Below, in pieces: positions 59,399 through 64,000 of a stretch of 64,000 nucleotides of DNA; position 1 is the stretch's first letter, and each line of letters opens with the position of its first letter. Under the pieces are notes generated by a model. That model was not told the origin of the DNA, made no database searches, and saw only the letters and a program-made list of their open reading frames with translations. Source of the stretch: Saturnia japonica (lineage: Eukaryota; Arthropoda; Insecta; Lepidoptera; Saturniidae). Made by a program: the position numbers and the translations under genes. The stretch spans positions 17,643,018 to 17,707,017 of the forward strand of contig CM065319.1 in NCBI GenBank assembly GCA_033032175.1. Reading direction: 5' to 3'.

Positions 59399-60827
59399 GG
59401 AATTCCACCTGCAGGACATCTCCTCGAGCAAACGGTAACGGAGAATGTTACGGCGTCAGATCTGGTCCATATTAAAATAGAAATCGTGTCGCATTGGAAA
59501 TCTTTATAGGAACTGATGAAAGTTGGGCTAATTTCAAATTTTCTTTAAAACGCTGAAAAAAAGAAACGTTTCAAAGAAAGTTATCTAATATTAAGAATTA
59601 TGTTGTTTTTGTTGGGTCTCGCTATGTACTAGCTTCTCCCCAATGAGGCAGAAAAGGATAGGTAAATTTTTATCTATTTCGTTTAAAATAGTAGGTTAAC
59701 TGAAAAAAGTTAAGCAATTGTGGAATTGTAACTTTGAATAAATAAATAATATTTCATGCCTGTAGATGTGATTTATTATGTTGGCCTTACTATAATGTTT
59801 GTACGAAAACCTAATAATTATATAACCAAATATTATATTGCATTTATTTTATTATTGTATTGTAAGTGTATATTTGTTGAAATCTATGTTGTATAGTGAA
59901 TTGTTATTGATTTTATTTATAACTAATTGCTGTCTGTATGTGCTTATTGCAGTAATCTCTGGAGATCTACATTATTGACACATTTTTTTAAAACTATACT
60001 ACTCGTACGCGATAAGTTGAGACCTGAGCGCGGTGACGTCATTGTCGGGTCCTTGTACAGTGAACAAAAAAAGAACACAACTAGCTTAGTATAGTAAGAG
60101 ACTAAAAAAAACTATATTAAATAATGGCGTTGCGCACTGTACAACGCGCATGTGTCATCGGGGAAGCGGGTGGTGGGGAGTCGCATTCCGCGCGGGTCTC
60201 TACTTATCGCGCTCGATTAGTACGTGATTTATGTGAATATTTAGTGTATACACTACACTATAGGGTAGATTAGTTATTGGAAAATGTGTATGGGGGTTGA
60301 GCTTTCAGACTTGATTTAGATGTAAAAAAATGAGAAATTAAGAGGACTAGTTTGGAGGCGCGTGTGTTACATTTAAATATATTTCTGTTTGCGTTTTAAA
60401 GAAGAATAGAAGATAGTTTTTATAAATTATGATAAGCTATATCTAATGTTATCTTTGTATCGATATAATTATAATTAGTGATGGTTAAATATCGATTAAG
60501 TATCGATTGATGAGTATCGAACAATCGATTGTTGATGCCCAATACATAATACAATTTTTTTTGTGTGATTACAAGAAAGATTTGCGGCGCGAATGAGCTT
60601 TTTTAACCCCCGACGTTAAAAGAGGGGTGTTATAACTTTAACATGTGTGTCTGTCTGTGACATCGTAGCCCACAAACGGTTGAAACTTCGATCTAGTTAT
60701 TTTATTGCTTACCATCATCGTGGTTAAAAAAAAAAAAATCAGCTAAAGTAGAAAATGAAGAAATGTCAGGTGTACGAACAAGTATTTCGGGAGTAATAAT
60801 TAAACTGATAAATAAAGTCTGAGAGTA
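59399..60827 (+). other. M-Ras 3' UTR and downstream flank
   Basis: AATAAA motifs at about 59737-59745 suggest a short 3' UTR; several later ones could extend it. An ATG at 60124 opens about 48 codons in a GC-richer patch without recognisable similarity. Confidence 0.35.
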
Positions 60828-60891
60828 ACCCCGGCTCCACACGTTGCATTGATCCCAACGTGGCCGCCGACGCAACGTGTGGAGCCGGGGT
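60828..60891. repeat. GC-rich hairpin, 20-bp perfect stem
   Basis: ACCCCGGCTCCACACGTTGC at 60828-60847 is repeated exactly in reverse at 60872-60891, with a 24-nt loop. It lies about 1.4 kb past the M-Ras stop codon. It may be a tiny palindromic element or a structured RNA feature. Confidence 0.9.
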
Positions 60892-61409
60892 AATGCAGTT
60901 TTGTGATGCGTTAGCTTCTAGTCTCTCCTCACATGGTATTATGTAGGTATGTACCCTTATGTGCCACAAACAAAGGAATTGATTACGTAAACTTAACTAT
61001 AGTTAGGGCGCTCTAATTAGGGGTTTTTAAACGAACAAAATATATTACCTAGATATATTATATAGTATAGTGCTTGTCGATAATAAATAAACAAGGTACT
61101 CTCTATTCCAATACTTACAATGTCAAATGTTACACTTGGATACTTGTCAAGTTAAACTTAACTATATTCATAAGGCTTAGTTTCCTCAATTAAATCAAAA
61201 AGTACAATGGAGACATTTTAAATTCTGTTGAGTATTTTGTTGATCTCACCACTTTATAATTTGCATTAAAACTGACGTTTAAACTTTTATAGTATTTATT
61301 TGTATACATTTAGACTACCCAGTTTGACACATGAGGCTTTAATCTATAGTTTAATCGTGAGGAGCTTCGTGTGTCTCGTGTCAGGTATTGGTGTTTATAA
61401 TTTTTATCG

Positions 61410-61475
61410 CTTAATTATAATCGTACAAGTTCGTGCGCGACCGTCCTATGTTTCCCACAGACGTTGGCGGGGACG
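61410..61475. repeat. Inverted repeat pair, left member
   Basis: 'gtacaagttcgtgcgcgacc' and 'acgttggcgggg' reappear in reverse at 61983-62053 ('ggtcgcgcaagaacttgttc'). The two may be ends of one element of about 640 bp. Confidence 0.55.
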
Positions 61476-61982
61476 AAGCACTACAGACGATAATGTGGGC
61501 GAGTAATGTAGTAACACGTGCATTTGCGTGACGTAGGCGCGGTCATAGTACACTAAAACTTCATAGAAACGGCTGAAACGAAATCTAGGTAAACTTCAGT
61601 ACACAATAGTCGTGATTAAGCAATTTATAACTAATGATGAAATATTATATTAGTTATTTCCTAGAATTTAAAATTGTTTATGATTCATTAAATTTAAAGC
61701 AAATTTTTAATTTTTTTGTTTAAAGTACTTTTGATACTAGAAATAAAATAGATATACAAGTAGAAATCATTTAAATTAAAATTTACGAAATTTCTAGTAA
61801 ATAATATGTTTTGGTGAAAATATAATAATGACAATTTAATATAGCATTATCAAATACGTAAGTAGGTAACCCAAGAAATACGCTCAGAGGGCGCCATTGT
61901 GCGTGTTTAGGTAACTATTTCAAGAACGGACAACGTTTTGTTTACTTTATTATCCTGTAGTGACGTAATGTCGTGCTACCAC

Positions 61983-62053
61983 GCCCCGCGGCACCGCCGA
62001 CGTTTCTTACATAACGGTCGCGCAAGAACTTGTTCGACTATAGTAATATGGTT
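61983..62053. repeat. Inverted repeat pair, right member
   Basis: Reverse of the 61.4-kb segment with several differences. It lies 120 bases before the mariner element. Confidence 0.55.
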
Positions 62054-62175
62054 ATGATAACTCCAAAGAGTTTTGTATTTCAGTTTATTATTGTCTATGT
62101 TTTGATAATTGTTAATGTTTGTAAATAGTTGTAGAAACACAAAATAACTAAACCGTTTATACAGTACTAATATTA

Positions 62176-63035
62176 TGTCTTTACCTATGAAATTGCCGTT
62201 TTGTATGAAAAAATTTAAACGAATTTTTTTCATGTATTTTTTATTTGTATTAATCGAAGTAATCACCCATGCAATCAATGCATCTTTGCCAACGCACTGG
62301 CAGTTTATTGATGCCCTTCTTAAAGAAATCAGCTGGACGGGAGGCAACAAATTCTTCAAAGGCATTTTGTACTGCCTCTCGGGTATTGAATTTTTTCCCC
62401 GCAAAGGAGTTATCCAAATTCTGGAAAAAGTAGTACTCTGTAGGCGCAAGGTCTGGTGAGTAAGTTGTCGTGCAGGAGCAGCGGAGACGAGCGATTGACA
62501 AATGCTGGTTGGAGATGTGCCAGCTTCTCCATCAATTCGACGCAAATGGACCAATATTGTTTTGACGCTAACGTCGAAAGCTGCTGCTAATTCAGCCGTA
62601 GATTATGTATCATCAGCTGCCACAATCGTCTTTAATTCGTCATTGTCGACCAAAGTCTTCGGACGACCGCGAGGTTCATTTTTCAGGTCGAAATTCCTAG
62701 AACGAAAGCGAGCAAACCAATAACAAGTGGTGCGTTGGTTTGTAGTGTTAGCTCCGTAAACGTCGTTGATGTTGCGTGCCGCTTGTGCCGCGTTGCTGCC
62801 ACGACGGTACTCATATTCCATAATTACTCGAATTTTTAACGTATCCATGATGACAAAAAAGATTGAAATGCGATGAAAATGTAACACTAATCAATAAACA
62901 AATGACTACTTTTGGAAAAAGAATTCCATGTTTTTAAAATAAAATTAATTTGAAATTAGAATTCTTAGCCAAACAATAATTATTTTGATTTGAAATGGCC
63001 AGTACTGCAGAACGGCAATTTCATAGGTAAAGACC
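62176..63035 (-). mobile_element. Internally deleted mariner element
   Basis: Terminal inverted repeats GTCTTTACCTATGAAATTG... (left from 62176, right ending 63035) match over about 23 bases and are bounded by TA on each side (62174-62175 and 63036-63037), the mariner target site. The 860-bp length is well under the usual 1.3 kb because the middle of the transposase is missing. Confidence 0.9.
62250..62887 (-). pseudogene. Mariner transposase, broken
   Basis: Reading down the minus strand, 62887-62640 encodes the N-terminal helix-turn-helix region (IRVIMEYEYRRGSNAAQAAR; PRGRPKTLVDNDEL), and after a stop the second helix region (FDVSVKTILVHLRRI) follows. The central catalytic part is deleted. 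In another frame 62501-62250 supplies the C-terminal part (YSPDLAPTEYYFF; KLPVRWQRCIDCMGDY). The SPDLAP motif ends TE where mariners have TD. Deletion, frameshift and stop make it inactive. Confidence 0.88.
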
Positions 63036-63331
63036 TATTATAACATCCATTGAAATAGTAGTTTTATATAAACGGCATTATTATCCGAGATAAGTTTGAT
63101 AGTCTAAGTAGCTGTTATGAATATGAGTGGAATAGGCTTTTTTTAAATGTAATTGTGCTGATACAAATAATGTACTATATTTTGTTAATATTACTACTAA
63201 CATTTATTTTATAAACGTACAAAGAGTAGTATAATAAATAGGGTATAAATTAACAGCGGTGAATAAACACAATTTTACGTAATTTGTCTAAAAAATAACA
63301 ACATTACCTAAGATATAGTTTCTTACTTACT

Positions 63332-63515
63332 GCCGTTTTCAATAATCTATCTAACCATTGTTCTCGCTACTGCAATAGACCAACAGACGTAGGTAAGCTT
63401 TTGTATAAACTAGCTATCCGCAGATACTTTATTGAAATGCAAAAACTTACCAACGATATATATTTTTCTATCGTCAGTAACAAAGACAGTGGTTAGATAG
63501 ATTATTGAAAACGGC
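63332..63515. mobile_element. MITE with GCCGTTTTCAATAAT termini, copy 2
   Basis: GCCGTTTTCAATAATCTATC at 63332 onward is repeated in reverse as gatagattattgaaaacggc ending at 63515, a terminal inverted repeat of about 30 bases including 'taacca'. Only 184 bp; no coding. Confidence 0.8.
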
Positions 63516-64000
63516 CGTTATATTCTGACCAATACTTATTTGTTAAATTGTGGTGAATATTTGGCTCGTATACCCAGATTAAAAATGTTACACTAATAAT
63601 GCGGGGTAGTTTACCATATTAAATTTGCCGGTTTAATAAAGGGGGTGATGTGGACTGTGTTTTTTGTTCTCAATGCTATCTTTATCGACACAATGCAAAT
63701 AAGATGGAAGTGCCCAACCACGTGGAAAGAAAGTGGCGGAATCAGTTTAGCTTCAGGATAGAAAACATGCACACTTGGCTGTTAGGTCACGCAGGCGGCA
63801 GATCAGTACGGCTTTTCTTCTAGCAGTTCTTCCAGCACGTTCATAACGCGAAGCGCGACAACACTTTATGACACGGAAGCGCGGCGATCTGTTTTTAGCG
63901 TCTCCGAATAGACGACGACTGTTATGTGACTGTTTTACAGGGCTGCTCATGGAGGCGGATTATGGAATAGTGCATACTTTCCGACACAGATAACAGACAA
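63516..64000. other. Intergenic, nothing firm
   Basis: 63740-63950 is GC-richer with frames on the minus strand only by lack of stops; no domain. Confidence 0.35.

Noticed and set aside
61976..62554. 192-residue minus-strand open frame
   Set aside because: It is a shifted frame through the end of the mariner remnant and the adjacent repeat; the transposase motifs are read in other frames.
1..64000. CRISPR arrays, bacterial operons or phage genes
   Set aside because: Repeats are dispersed rather than regularly spaced, genes are spliced, and no prokaryotic gene is present.

Overview
The window looks like a piece of an insect nuclear genome, most likely a moth or butterfly. It is AT-rich, gene-poor, has spliced genes with GT-AG introns, and is crowded with short interspersed repeats of the kinds common in Lepidoptera: a tRNA-derived SINE, LINE 3' tails, mariner- and hAT-like elements, and repeats carrying the 'cttcgttcgcgtgga' and 'ccgttcagccgtttttgcgtga' motifs. 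The lineage call is inference from these repeats and from an M-Ras-type gene (as far as I recall, Drosophila lacks a close M-Ras); no species can be named.

Two host genes can be assembled exon by exon. On the minus strand at 32307-34513 is a three-exon gene for a 247-residue MADF-domain protein, probably a DNA-binding transcription factor. On the plus strand at 50734-59398 is a complete five-exon gene for a 197-residue M-Ras small GTPase, with all G-box motifs and a C-terminal CCLL prenylation box. Its introns hold a LINE fragment and two inverted copies of an unclassified repeat.

The rest is mostly mobile-element debris. 1-5 kb: largely featureless, with a TATA-like site near 3.3 kb and a small MITE. 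5-12.3 kb: a direct duplication of about 2.45 kb whose two copies took different insertions. 12-20 kb: several repeats and a 2479-bp DNA transposon (14916-17394) with roughly 340-bp terminal inverted repeats and a 460-residue zinc-binding-like protein. 20-32 kb: a small hAT-like element with a perfect 9-bp target duplication, SINEs and other repeats. 35-50 kb: inverted partners of upstream repeats, a 1.36-kb almost perfect palindrome (44188-45548) with an 8-nt loop, and a solo LTR (48594-49417) nested in an older repeat with a clean 5-bp target duplication. 59.4-64 kb: a 20-bp-stem GC-rich hairpin, an internally deleted mariner with intact termini, and a MITE.

The most unusual items are the giant palindrome, the long-TIR transposon, and a group of elements whose ends share a short GAAGT...ACTTC palindrome. 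Repeat boundaries come from reading copies against each other by eye and are approximate unless target duplications are cited.
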